Positions 33,202 to 44,442 of a stretch of 64,000 bases of DNA are shown here, in pieces; the stretch's first letter is position 1; every line of letters starts with the position of its first letter. The DNA comes from Thinopyrum elongatum (Eukaryota > Streptophyta > Magnoliopsida > Poales > Poaceae), in assembly GCA_011799875.1 (NCBI GenBank), contig CM022298.1, positions 287,528,395 through 287,592,394 on the forward strand, read 5' to 3'. The translations under genes were made by a program, and so were the position numbers. The notes beneath the pieces were generated by a model that worked only from the letters and a program-made list of their open reading frames with translations, did not search any database and was not told where the DNA came from.

Positions 33202-34617
33202 TCATCTTGCAATGTGGTCAATAAACAAGATATTCACTTCAGAGCCATGGAAACGCATGAACATAACCTTATGCCCTATTCTCCAAGATAAACGGGCCTT
33301 CATGATTTGAGACCACCCATGAATAAATATGTTTTCGCCACTAAGGGAAGTGGAGTAGGTCGACATAAACATCATGTTGTGACCAAGCGTAAGCCTGACT
33401 CGACCATGGTCAGGCATGTGTATAGGAACAATAAAACTAGGAAGTTTCTGTTTCAAGAAGAACATAACTGTAAAACTGTGTATAAGCAAGAGTTTATGAA
33501 CAACATATATACCAAAAAACAACTCGTACCATCAGTTTCTTGACACAATTGGACCTGTTCAACAACACCAGTGGCACACATATCCCACGTGGCTTTCCAC
33601 CATTAAAATGCCTCACAAGGTCCTCAAGACAATCAATAGAGTGTAGGAAATGGTGGATGTCATCCCAGTCAACTTCAGTGCCATCAGTAACAGTCGAGTT
33701 CTTATCAAATAACAGACAAGTAGTGTCCTGCACTTTGTAATAACCTACGCGTGTGACCAATTATAAGAAATATTAGTTAGAAGTAGCATCATTGTGAGAG
33801 AAGGGAATCACAAATTGTTGCTACTTCTAAAGTCAATTTGTGATTAGTTAGACATAATAGGTGGATTACAAATAATAGAGGCAACATGCAAGAACCAGAT
33901 ACAAAACTAACATGGATGAACTACTGGAACAACGTCGGGCTGGAAGGTCACATGGACGATAAGACCAGGTTCTGCTATTTCCATCAACATTCGTGTGCCA
34001 ACTTTCACTCCGTAACACTTGAAAAAGTTTATCCAAGTTCGACCATAAAAAAGGAGCGATCTTGTTGGTTTTTGAACCTAAATTTGAACTTATATCCATG
34101 GCATGTCTCCAATGTGACCATTATACTGGTGTATTCAGTTATGGCAAGGCCGACCTTCTTGAGTACATGTGTTCTAGCAGAGCAAGGGATGCACTACAGA
34201 AAAAATAATACGAGAACACAATTTATTCTCTATCCAAATCTAGAAATAATTTCCTCTTTCACATCAGGGTTGAGCATGGTACTAGTGCCTTTTATCCAAA
34301 TTTAGCAATCCAAATTTCCAAATTAGTTGACAGCTTGTTCAAAAACCCCAACCCTCCAGGATAGAAAAGAGGATTCTAGGTACATAATGTGCGCTTTTTG
34401 AATTCCTATGCTACGATTAGAAGGAACAAGTCTGGCATCTCACCAGGGGCGCAGAAACCTGTAGGGTGCTCGGACATTGGGAACTACAAATGAAACACAC
34501 TAGAATCAGTACGAAGACAAATGCATCAACGGTGGTGGTTGCCATCCTAGGATTACTGACAACAAAGGAACTAGGATTTATGAGGGTTGGATGAAGAATT
34601 CATACCTGGTCCTCCAT
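33202..34617 (-). pseudogene. Two-B3-domain protein, four exons, two frameshifts
   Basis: Minus-strand exons are 34617-34606 (MEDQ), 34193-33912, 33744-33530 and 33447-33202. The phases fit throughout once two single-base excesses in exon 2 are allowed for. Exon 2 carries a B3-like N-terminal domain (CIPCSARTHVLKKVGLA ... KFRFKNQQDRS ... VKVGTRMLMEIAEPGL). Exon 3 gives a linker (YYKVQDTTCLLFDKNSTV, VDWDDIHHFLHSI). Exon 4 has the clearer B3 hallmark (FIHGWSQIMKARLSWRIGHK, then VMFMRFHG) and ends in a natural TGA. Predicted length is about 250 residues, like REM-class B3 proteins that bind DNA in the nucleus. The frameshifts lie in a run of six T near 34050 and near GTGTTACGG around 34015. It is probably inactive. 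Confidence 0.75.
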
Positions 34618-34710
34618 GAGAAAACCCTAAGCAATCACCTAAAGGTGATTTTCTTTGAACAAGTAGACGAGGGAGAAGGGGATTGAGGTCGAGTGAAATA
34701 TTGCATCTTC

Positions 34711-34860
34711 GTCTGTCCAGCTTACTGCTACTGCTGGAAAGGTGGGGTTTTCTGAATTGACGGCTCATTGGGCATTACCACGGTGCTATGACCGGGGTGA
34801 GTCTACCGTGCAGTGGTGCACTCTAATTTGGTGCATGGCACGTGGACCTGGTTGTAGGAT
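34711..34860 (-). promoter_or_regulatory. Conserved upstream block, copy 1
   Basis: TTACTGCT, AAAGGTGGGGTTTTCTGAATT, GACGGCTCATTGGGCATTAC and TTTGGTGCATGGCACGTGGA occur in this order 100-240 bases upstream of the first exon. The same order is found at 48436-48590 and, shorter, at 50461-50545. The block could be shared promoter sequence of duplicated genes or part of an old repeat. Confidence 0.5.
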
Positions 34861-35321
34861 GTCCAGCATATCAGCGAAATGAAGTAGATAGGCAGGAGTA
34901 ACTAGTTACACAAAAATATTTTTTTGATAGAGAGATACTCCCTCTGTAAAGAAATATAAAAATCTTTTATATCACAACTTTATACATAAGAAAAAACAAG
35001 GGGAAAATATATATATATACATACATATGGGGTTCAGATGAGAATAAAATACTCAGATAGGCTGACGGCTCTTGACTTTGGGCCACAGGCTGGTGGGCCT
35101 GCATGTTTGGGGGCCCATGTGTTATAAGTCAGCACATTTCATCCAGTAAATAATGCATGCGATCGGGACGGCGTTGGTTTTAGATGCTGTCGCAAGGCGA
35201 AGACAGAAAATTAAATAAAGCACAACAGCCGTTAGATTGAAATCAAACAACAGTTCCTAACCAGCAATCAGAGTTGAAATTCTTTCATGATGTCCTACGT
35301 GATAAAAGCTAGTACGACCTA
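34861..35321. other. Gene-poor flank with a decayed MITE end
   Basis: ATACTCCCTCTGTAAAGAAATAT at about 34926 resembles a Stowaway terminus (ACTCCCTCTGTAAAGAAAT), but its partner is not visible. The remainder up to the left LTR of element C has no gene. Confidence 0.4.
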
Positions 35322-35679
35322 TGTCGGGGGATTGATTCTGAGCTACGAGAAATCCTCCAAAACCCTGGTTCAAACTCTGGGGACTTGGCTCATGACCACG
35401 AAGCACGAGCTAGGCGGGAGGCATGGCATGGACACAATGAGCTACCCAAGTTCGGGCCATCGTGTGGTGTAAAACCCTACTCCTGCTTGGTGGAATTGCC
35501 TGTGGATAGTGCTCTTGGAGCACCAAGATGAGAGGGGGCTCTTGGGGGTCAACAATGGCGCAATGGATCAATCCTTTGCTATGGTGGCCTCATTGCCCCT
35601 TTTATAGGTGCGTTGGACCTCTTCCCCAAAAATATGAGCGGGAAAGGGCTACCATAGGGTGGCAACTTGAAAGGGGACA
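35322..35679 (-). repeat. Element C 3' LTR, part shared with the other LTR
   Basis: Plus strand TGTCGGGGGATTGATTCTGA to AAGGGGACA matches 46194-46552. A minus-strand TATA box lies at about 35593 (complement of CCCCTTTTATAGG). The true LTR probably extends further right into the U3 side, because only about 75 bases lie upstream of the TATA box in the shared part and no polypurine tract follows at 35680. Confidence 0.75.
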
Positions 35680-36468
35680 GGCACCGGTGCTTATCCTGAT
35701 GAAAGGCGGTCTTCGCCTGCTAAAGGTATTGTCCATGATGCGCAGGGGGTCCACGATGACTTTCGTCCCGCTGCGTCACCGTCCTAGTCTTTTTGAACCA
35801 AAGTGGAAAGCTTTGGGACTTGCTTTGGGGGTTTGCAGGCTCAGCTGCTCCCTTAGCACCAAAGGGGAAACTGCCGCGACTACACAGGCTGGCGACTGTC
35901 ACAGCGACGTCACCCATGTGATGGGCACGCAATTCGCGCCGCGTGGACTCCTCGAGAGGCCTTGCAGGATGGTGCCTCACGAGGGGGGGGGGGGCTCACG
36001 AGGCCACACATTGTGGTGGTAGTCTTGATGAAGTCCTTCATCGGGAAGCCCCTCGTGGGGCAAGGCCCTCGCGAGGTTGCTGGCTTCGTGGTGCCCGCTG
36101 GTGGACCTCCTCCTGAGCTGGGCCAAGGGCCCCTTCCTGAGCTGTAGGCAGATGGCCCATGGTACCCTGGTTCCCACTAGGCCGATAGTAGCACCCGAGC
36201 CCACGGCGCGCATGTTCTGCCCGTTGAGGAATGAAACGACACGGCGCCTAAGACAGCTGGGCCCAGGCAGGGACTCATGGTAGCACAATGGGATGGGGAT
36301 GCCCCCACTTCCGCATGACGCCTCGGTAACCGCGGGCTCTGCGATAAAATAGCCCGCACGCGGAGCGGATGCCATCATTGTCTTCTGGCATCCCTCGTCT
36401 CCTTGCGCACTGCTCCTTTGCTTCCTCTCCCTCTTGCTCCCCATCTTCCTCAGCTTTTCGCTGCCGCC

Positions 36469-39400
36469 ATGGCTCCCAAGTAGAAGGCCGCTACCACTAC
36501 AAAGGGCAAGGGGCCGACGGAGCTGGCCCTGCTGCGGTCCGTCATCCTCAATGAGGAGGGGCTGACCAAGGTGCCCCCGATGGTGGCGGATGCGACCCAC
36601 GAGCATGGGGCCACGCGGATCTGGCCGGCTTTGGACCCGGCAATAGAGCTGGAGGCCATGACGATCCAGGTATTCTTCCACCCCATCATCGCTGGCCTGG
36701 TGCTGCCCTTCTCCGACGTCCTCTGCACCATCCTCGACCGCTATCAGACCCATCTCCTCCATCTTCAGCCCAACTTTGTCCTCGTCCTTGCTATCTTCGT
36801 CTATCTTTGCAAGGGGTTCCTGGGAGTGCTGCCCTCGGTGGTGCTCTTCAGGAATTTCTACACCCTGCGGATCTCTGCGGGAAACCAGCGCTTGGGGTGC
36901 GCTTTGTTCTGCCTCGACGACAGGATGGCTGATCGCATCATCGACATGAAGGACTTGAGGAAGGTGGAGGGCTACCGGGCGCACTGGGTCTATGTTGACA
37001 CCAAGCAGCACAACCCCCTCCCGATGATCCCGAGCAGGCCCGCCAAGAAGAGCTCCGAGTGGGAGCACGTCGAGCTCGTCGACGAGAGGCTGAGGCCGCT
37101 CCTGACGAGGATGGTGGAGCTGCGGGCCGCCAAGATCACGGGGGAAATGGTGGCCAAGGAGTTCCTACACCAGCGCATCGCGCCCCTCCAGAGGCGCTCG
37201 CGCCTGGTGTGGATGATCACCGGCATCGAGGACCCCATCCGGCTGAGCGTCGACAACCTCCACACCGATGTGCTGCACGAGATCATAATGATCTTGTTCC
37301 CCACGGATGTGGATAACCTGCCTAAGGGCCCATACTTGGTGTACCACTACAAGAACAAGCTTGAGCTTATCACGAACATGCCGCAGTTCATCCAGTGGGG
37401 CCTGGTCTTATCGGGCCACGAGGGGCTTCATGAGAACCCCGTCGTGGTGGTCCCTGGCTCGGGAGGCGACAACGTGCCTGAGGCCTCGGCGAGCCAGGAG
37501 GAGGAGGAGGAGGAGGAGGAGGAGTTGGAGGAGGAGGAGGAGGAGGAAGAGGGCGATGAGGAGACGCCCCGGCGAACACGCCGCAGGCTACTGCTGAAAG
37601 CCCCCGACGACGACGAGGACGACACCAACCAGTTTGTGGTTGTGCCCGCCAAGCGCACAAGCGCGGGGGGCGAGGGAAGCTCAGTCGTGGAGGCCATCGA
37701 GCTCGGCGAGGAGGAGACCCGCACCGTGCCAGAGGCCGATGAGTATGCTGGCAGGCCTGATGGCAAGCCCTTTGGAGGGAGCTCAAGTGGCCCGAGGGTG
37801 TGGAGGCGGCAGCGGCGGGGCCTTTCAAAGGCTGAGGAAGAAGCGATGGGTTCCTGCAGACGAGTAAGTGCCCATACCACGCTCTTCACTTTCCTTTTTG
37901 CACTCTTTCTTGTTCTTGGCTCCTGCCTCCTGAAGCTTGGCTGAGCCCCTTGTGGCCTGCAGGCAGCCCCCCGCGAAGAAGCAGAAGGGCGCCCCTGCCA
38001 AGAAGGGGGCCAAGACATCTGCCATGCCGCCGCAGGCGATGCGAGGTGAGGGGACCCTGGTGCCCCCTTCAAGCAATGAGGGGCTCAAGGAGGTAGTCCA
38101 CTGCCCTGGCGCAGAGACGGGGCGCGCGGTAGAGCACGAGGAGTGCACTGCTTCACCCAAGCCACACGGAGATGCACCTCCCAAGGAGGGAGAGATTGAG
38201 CCCTGCGGTGGGGCCTCTGAGGGGAAGATCGCACCCCCTAGGGTGCCTGACGCGGGCGGCAACACGGGGGAGACAAGGGCTGATGAACCGATCCCCTCGC
38301 AGCCCACTGCGCCCACCGAGGAGGCCCATAGCAACGTGAGGGCCACAGGAAGCCCCGCGCACTCGCTGGTGCGCCAAGCTCCAGAGGCGGCTGCGACGAG
38401 CCCGGGGCGTGCGCCGACGCTGCCGGTGGAGGAGGAGGCCACAAAGAGCCCGGAGCATGTGCCGACGCCACCAGCGAAGGATGAGGCCGTGTGGAGCCCG
38501 TGACGGGCAGAAGAGGACACGGCCCCCACCAGGGTCCAAAGCGCCACGCCCGTGAAAGGGGCCGACGCCGGCCCCTCGCGCTCCCTGACAAAGGAGGGCA
38601 GCACAGAGGTGCAACCTGGCTTGGCCTTGGTTATGGTGAGCGGCAGTGCAGTGCTCAAGCATGGCGCCATCAGCGGCACCCGGGCGGCCCTGGACGCGCT
38701 CGAGAGGGATCTCCTGGCAGAGGACCTGTGCATCACGCAGGAACGCGCCAGCCTAGCAGAGGGGTGGCGTCAGTTGGACGTGGCCGTGAAGTTGGGCCAC
38801 CGACGGGATGATGCCGCGCGGGAGGAGCACGACCGGATCTTGAAGGATGATAAGGAGGTCTTCGCGAGGGCCCTCGAGGAGGTTGCTAAGGCCGAGCGGT
38901 GGTGCGACAACACCTAAGACCACGAGAAGGTCCTCCGAGAGCATGCTACTAGCAGGGGGCTGGAGCTCCAGTCGCGGGAGGAGGCTGTTGCTGCCCTCGA
39001 GAGGCAGCTCGCCCCCCGGGAGGGCGATCTCTCGAGGCGCAAGGAGGCCGCCGACTCCCGCGAGCGCCAGCTCGCCTCCCATGAAGATGTGCATGGGAAG
39101 CACGAGGAGGCCGTCGCGGGAGGAGGTTGTTGCTGCCCGTGAGTGGACGTGGAGGTCTGGGAACAGGAGGCTGCATGGACTGCCATGGAGTAGGAGATCG
39201 AGCATGAGCACCTGTTGACATGGGATCGCCAGGTGGCGTGCGCCCAGGCCTCCTATGACGCCCACATGAACAAGGCCAACTCCCAGCTCATGGAGCAGGA
39301 GACGAAGTTCAAGGCGGACACTGAGGCTAAGGCGAAGATGGAGCATGAGGCGCTCATCAAGGACTACAACAAGAAGCTGAAGGCCCAAGAGAACCACTTT

Positions 39401-40031
39401 ACCAAGAAGCGGGGCGAGCTCCAGGCTGAGGTCGACATCCTCAAGAAGCGGGTGGCGGATGTGGAGGTGGAGCTGGCGCAGGCGGTGTCGGCCAAGGAGG
39501 ACTTGGAGGGGGAGCTGACCTCGCTCCGGACGCAGGTGGGCGGCGTCTCCCAGGTCGTCGAGCAGGCCAGGGATGCGCGCACTCGGGAGCTGTGGCAACA
39601 GCATGTGCGCAACAAGATGTTCCGCGCCCTGATGCATCGCGCGTGCATGGCTGTTGCCTGGTTCACCGACGAGAAGACCGCGGAGCCCCTGGATGACAGC
39701 GATGCCAGCTATCTAGATTTCTTCACCAGGCTCGTGGGGAAGCTAGAGGAAGGTGCCAAGGACACGAACGAGCTCGTCGAGGAGGACTGCCGCGATCTCC
39801 TAACCACGGCGATGATGCCCCTCTTCAGCAACCTTCTCCCCAATGATGCCAGCTTCGACTTCGAGATGGGTGATGGCGCCTGTCCTGCCGGAGCTCCGCG
39901 GCGGGCTCATGAAGGAGGTGCAGGATCACATCATAGACTTCATTCAGAAGTTTGCGCATGTCGATGACGAGCCCGAGGGAAGCGTCGACACCACTGACGA
40001 CGACGGAGGCGACATCGCCTCCTCTGCCTAG
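36469..40031 (+). pseudogene. Element C antisense ORF, putative gypsy-type transposase family (PF04195-like)
   Basis: From the ATG at 36469 the frame meets TAG at 36481, then is open from 36571 to 37863 with the family core (TIQVFFHPIIAGLVLPFSDV, LQPNFVLVLAIFVYLC, GFLGVLPSVVLFRNFYTLRI) and a Glu-rich run. A 99-base intron (donor GTAAGT at 37864, acceptor GCAG at 37962) follows. Beyond it lie a basic segment (PPAKKQKGAPAKKGAK), a long coiled coil (NHFTKKRGELQAEVDILKKR) and a C-terminal block (YLDFFTRLVGKLEEGAKDTN). A frameshift near 37800, stops near 38501, 38915, 39140 and 39190 and a frameshift near 39870 inactivate it. This accessory protein is known from Tat retrotransposons; its role is unknown. 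Confidence 0.8.
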
Positions 40032-41131
40032 GCCTTCCCCTTTTATCCTCCTGTTTATGTTCTGTGATAATAAGTGTAGCCCCGCGGGGGCGTGAAGACT
40101 ATGTTTTGTAATGACTTTGTGTTTTTAGTGCTTTCTGCACCATTTGCTTCCTCACGAGGCCTATTTCTCTTCCTTTTGTGTGCTTTGGTGCTCTACGTCA
40201 ATAGGACCCAGCCCCCGAGCATACCATAGCCGTCGCTGGTATGCTAGGACGCATGTCTAGCAAGGCCAGAGGCCGTAGGGCTCCGCGAGATGGTAAGGGC
40301 TCCCGAGGCGCGATGCTCAAGAAGCCCCCCTTTGATGTGCAAGCAGCATGCGCAGGAGAGAATGTTGGCGCTCATGAGGACGCGAGGGAGGAAACATCAA
40401 ATGAGCTAAGAGGAGCTCATGAGGCGTTTTGACTTATCTTTTTAGGAGTATGCGACTTGGCATGTCGCCACCTACGGGTTGCGCCTCGCGATGGGGTCTG
40501 CTCGCGAGACCCCTTGTGGGCACTTGGTGGAGGCAGCGCAACTCGCTACCCCGCGAGCCAGTGTCCGCGAGGTCTCCTGAGGATGGATGCTCCTGAGTCT
40601 TCTTGTTCCCTGCATTATTGAGATTGCCACCAAATTCTTGCAAGTAATGAGGCAGCACATGCTCGTGAGGCTGCTTGTGGGTATCATGCGAGGACATAAG
40701 TACCAAGGACCTTGGTGAGGTGACGTGCACGGGAGTAGGCCTGCGAGCCAGAGCTCATTCACTTGGGTTTAGTGGCGCTGCTGGGTCTGACCCAAGCATA
40801 AGAACCGTGTCCAGCCCCCGCTCGCGTGATACACAGAAGGAAGATCGTGAGTGTGCACCCCTCCTGAGGTGTACTTCACGACAAGCATATGGAGAGAATG
40901 AAGTTTTACTGATGCATGAAAGGATTCATTACATAATAGAAGATACATGCTGTCGTGGTGTGCACGGGTCAGCTTGAGGGTGTGATGGCCAGGCGGCCCC
41001 TCAGGTAGTTAGTTCCGCCATGACTAAGCATGGGTCTTCCACTTGGTTGTGGGTGGGAGCTCTTGCGGCCCTCCGCAATGTAGAGGAGGCTCCGGAGCGT
41101 GTACAGCTCCACTTCACTCATATCCGTGAGG
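40032..41131. other. Element C spacer between antisense ORF and integrase
   Basis: No coding region is supported. Words such as CTCGCGAG and CTCACGAGG recur, giving local self-similarity. Confidence 0.55.
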
Positions 41132-41945
41132 TCACAGATAGAATTTGCGGAGGTGTAGGATGCTCCATGTGTTTTGTACCAGAACACCCTCCTTCGTTTC
41201 TAGCCACGCCGCGCCAGGCCGGGAAACGTACATCACCCTGAAGGAGCCTTCCCACATGGGCGAGAGCTTGTGGAGTCCTTCTCTGGAGAGGATACGCCGC
41301 GCGACAAGGTCGCCAGCTTCAAGCTTGCGGGGGCGTATGTTGCGGCTGTGATAGCGATGCAGCACCTGCTGATAACGCGCTGCTCGGATGGCAGCCTGGC
41401 GGCGTGCCTCCTCGAGGAGGAGCGGATCAGCTTCCCACAGGCCATCCTGCCAAGCCTCGTCGAAGGGACTTGTGAAGACCCATGCTTGAGCTTGGTGGGG
41501 ACGACCGCTTCAACCCCATAGACGAGGAAGATTGGTGTTTTGCCGGTAGGCTTGGTGGCGGTCGTGCGGATTGACCATATCACGGAAGGGAGCTCGTCGA
41601 GCCAGCCCTTGCCGCAGGCTGTGAGCTTTTTCTTGAAGCTCCTTGTCTTGAGGCCCTTGAGGACCTCAGTGTTGGTACGCTTAGCCTGACCGTTGCTCCT
41701 TGGGTGCACCACTGAGGCATAGCAGATCTGTGTGCCGATGCTAGCGCAGTATGACTTGAAGAGGCCGCTGGTGAATTGCGAACCATTGTAAGTGATGATG
41801 TGGTTGGGGACGCTGAAGCAGCAGACGAGGCCCTTGATGAACTTGACGGCTAAGCCTGCCGGGATGGTGCAGAGGGGCTCCACTTCAGTCCACTTGGTGA
41901 ACTTGTCGATGGTGACATAGAGGAAATGGTAGCCGCCAGTTGCGA
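41132..41945 (-). pseudogene. Element C integrase core and C-terminus, catalytically altered
   Basis: The integrase core begins at YVTIDKFTKW, with the first catalytic Asp present. The second Asp is Tyr (IITYNGSQF, codon 41788-41790) and the Glu is Lys (NGQAKRTN, codon 41680-41682). Frameshifts near 41500-41600 and 41360 precede a C-terminal block (RKLEAGDLVARRILSREGLH, TKEGVLVQNTW, HLRKFYL) typical of Tat pol ends. The zinc-binding N-terminus is absent because the RT frame joins directly to the core. Confidence 0.85.
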
Positions 41946-43129
41946 GGCCATGAATCCCGCCAGGCGCTGCATTTCCTTGAGGTTCCTTGGAGGGCGCATC
42001 TCCTCGATGGCCTTGATCTTCTCAGGGTTGGCCTCGATGCCGCAGTGGGAGACCAGGAAGCCAAGCAGCTTGCCTGAAGGGACTCCGAAGATGCACTTGG
42101 CAGGGTTGAGCTTGAGGTTGATCTTGTACAAGTTGGCGAATGTTTCTTCAAGGTCAGCGATGAGCGAGCTCACCTCGAGAGTCTTGATGATGATGTCATC
42201 AATGTAGGCTTCTGCATTTATTCCCATCTTAGGCCCCAGGCCGATGCGCATTAGCCTTGTGAAGGTGGCTCCCGCACTCTTCAGGCCGAAGGGGATGCAT
42301 ATGTAGCAGAACACTCCGGAGTGGGTGATGAAGGCGGTCTTTTCCTCGTCTCCCTCTACCATCTTGATCTGGTGATAGCCTGAGAAGGCATCCAGGAAGC
42401 ATAGAAAATTGCACCCAACAGTGGAGTCGATGATCTTATCGATCCACGGAAGTGGGAAGGGCTCCTTGGGGCAGGCCTTGTTAAGGTTGGTGAAGTCGAC
42501 ACACATGCGCTTGCTGCCATTGGGCTTGGGGATGATGATAGGGTTGGTGATCCACTCGGGGTGGAGCACCTCGCGGATGATCCCTGCCTCTTGAAGCTTC
42601 TCGACCTCTTGAACGATGAACTCTTGCTTCTTGGGCGCCTGGCGTCGTACCTTTTGCTTCACGGGCCGTGTGTTGGGGCACACGACTAAGTGGTGCTCAA
42701 TCACCTCCCACGGTACACCGGACATGTCTGATGCTGTCTAGGTGAATATATCAGCATTTTCCCTGAGGAAGATGACGAGCCCGTCTTCCTATTTGGGGGA
42801 GAGGCTGGCCCTGATGGTGAGGAAGGGGTCTGAACCGCTGCCGTACAGCGACACCTTCTTCATCTACGCGTGGATCTGTGAGAACTGTGGCTTCTTCTTT
42901 GCGGGGGCGGGCTCGATAGGCCCTGCCTTGTCTTCGTCTATGGGGTACATGGTGGCGGCAACCTTGTAGGCATGCTCGAGGGTGCGCATTACATCCTTCT
43001 CGTCACAGCAGATGGTGATGGTCCCGCTGCAGCTCGACATCTTGACGGTGCTGTAGGCGTGGTGGGTCATTGCCATGAACTTGGCGAGCACGGGGTAGCC
43101 CAAGACGGTGTTGTATGGCAGGCCAATGT
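41945..43129 (-). pseudogene. Element C protease end and reverse transcriptase
   Basis: IGLPYNTVLGYPVLAKFMA (near 43125-43070) resumes the protease frame after the insertion. RT follows from about 42725: CVDFTNLNKACPKEPFPLPW, CFLDAFSGYHQIKM, FGLKSAGATFTRL and the catalytic AYIDDIIIKT, with YIDD where most plant Gypsy elements have YVDD or FMDD. The frame stays open for 291 codons to 41850. After RLAGFMAS it runs into integrase sequence in another frame, so RT connection/RNase H and the integrase N-terminus, normally more than 1 kb, are deleted. Confidence 0.85.
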
Positions 43130-44070
43130 ATTGTAGGGTGAAACCCTAGGTGAGGTCTTTTCACACTTGCAGGGGGAAAAGGATGAACAACAAGAACACA
43201 AGAGAGGAATTCACTCAAACAAAACTCAATCACACATCCACTAGAATAGCAAACACATGAGATCCACAAGTATACAAGAACAATCCAAGGAAACAGGCAC
43301 AAGGATAAGGTTCTTCCCACTCCTATGGAAGTGAGGTCTTGATGATAGTCTTCTCCAAAGAGGAGGTCTTGAAATCCACTTGGGATCCTCTCCTAAGAGG
43401 TCTTGATCTCCAAGAGGAGTGGTAGAAGGAGCAAAGCCCTATCAATGTCTGACATATACTTTGCTAACCCTAAACATGACCCTAGGTACGAAATATATAG
43501 GTAGGTGGGAAAAGGGGACGAAGTGGAGGCCCAAACAGCCACTCTCGACCGTCCATCCTGAAGGGCCCGTGCACATGGGGTAAGTTGGGCCTGTGCGCAC
43601 GGGGGTCCCGTGTGCACGGTACACGCCCGTGCGCACGGGGTGCTACAGTGGCCCGGGCCCGTGTGCACGGGGTCTGGAGGCCGTGCGCACGGGGTGGTGC
43701 ATCTTGGATCCAGTAGCTCCCTGGGTAGCCCGTGTGCACGGGGTCTTGGGGGCCCGTGGGCACGGGGTCGCCTGGGAGGTGCAGTCCTGCTCCTCTTGGT
43801 CCCCTTATTCTTCCTCAAGGCTTTGGGATGTTTCTCCTCCTCCTTTTGGGTGTCCCTTTGCTGCTTGGTGGGGTTGGTCTCTGTACCTAACACACAACGT
43901 ATTTTGGTGAGGTAGCAACCAAGTTCCATTCATGTCCATATGTATTTCAAGTAGGAGTGAATTCACCTCGGTTTTGATGGCACGTGCCGGAGGTCTCGTC
44001 ATAGGTCCACATGGTGCTTGATGTGTTGGTGTAGAGTCCATGGGGACGACGGAAGGATGCTCCGCATCAC
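43130..44070. mobile_element. Unclassified 941 bp insertion in element C protease, TSD AATGT
   Basis: AATGT flanks the insert at 43125-43129 and 44071-44075, and the host frame resumes exactly across it (DVAHI ... GLPYN). The insert starts ATTGTAGGGTGAAACCCTAGG and ends GCTCCGCATCAC (shortened here). It has no TG...CA ends and no obvious terminal inverted repeat. The interior has AAGAGGAGGTCTTGA-type repeats and a cluster of palindromes at 43565-43770. It could be a non-autonomous element or a filler insertion. Confidence 0.65.
43565..43770. repeat. Eight near-palindromes CCCGTGYGCACGGGG
   Basis: Copies start near 43567, 43589, 43607, 43625, 43658, 43681, 43729 and 43753, with spacings of 18-48 bases. 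Each is a self-complementary 13-15-mer, and most differ only at the central GCGC/GTGC. Confidence 0.85.
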
Positions 44071-44442
44071 AATGTGCGCCACGTCGAAGTCGATGAGCTC
44101 GGTGTGGTAGTTCTTGCAGGAGTCGAAGGTGACGGGAAGGCGCACTTGCCCCAGGGGCACCGTGGAGCCGCCAGTCACGCCCGAGAAGGGCCTTGTGGGC
44201 ATCAAGCGCTCATAGGGCACCTGGAGCTGCTCAAAGGTCTCCATAGAGATCACGTTGAGGCTTGCGCCGCCGTCGATGAGCGTCTTGGTGACAACTACGT
44301 TGTTGATGGTGGGTGTGCACAACTGAGGGATGGTGCCAACTGACTTGGTAGACTTGGGGTGGTCGGTGTAGTCGAAGGCGATTGGGTACTGCGACCACTT
44401 GAGGGGCCTTGAGTCCACAGGCTCCGAGAGGGCCACATTCAC
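44071..44442 (-). pseudogene. Element C aspartic protease, N-terminal part
   Basis: The frame reads QYPIAFDYTDHPKS, then the active-site region TLIDGGASLNVISMETFEQL, and TELIDFDVAHI before the 941-base insertion. The catalytic Asp of DGGAS is present. An in-frame TAG separates it from the upstream zinc-knuckle frame. Confidence 0.8.

Noticed and set aside
35977..37068. A 363-codon minus-strand open frame, and similar long frames at 37428-38072, 37825-38736 and 38753-39637
   Set aside because: They lie antisense to the GC-rich PF04195-like ORF of element C and have no recognisable domains; high GC and codon bias create long open frames on the opposite strand.
43565..43770. CRISPR-like array of short repeats
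   Set aside because: The repeats are palindromic variants at irregular spacing without spacers of constant length, inside a transposon insertion in a plant genome.
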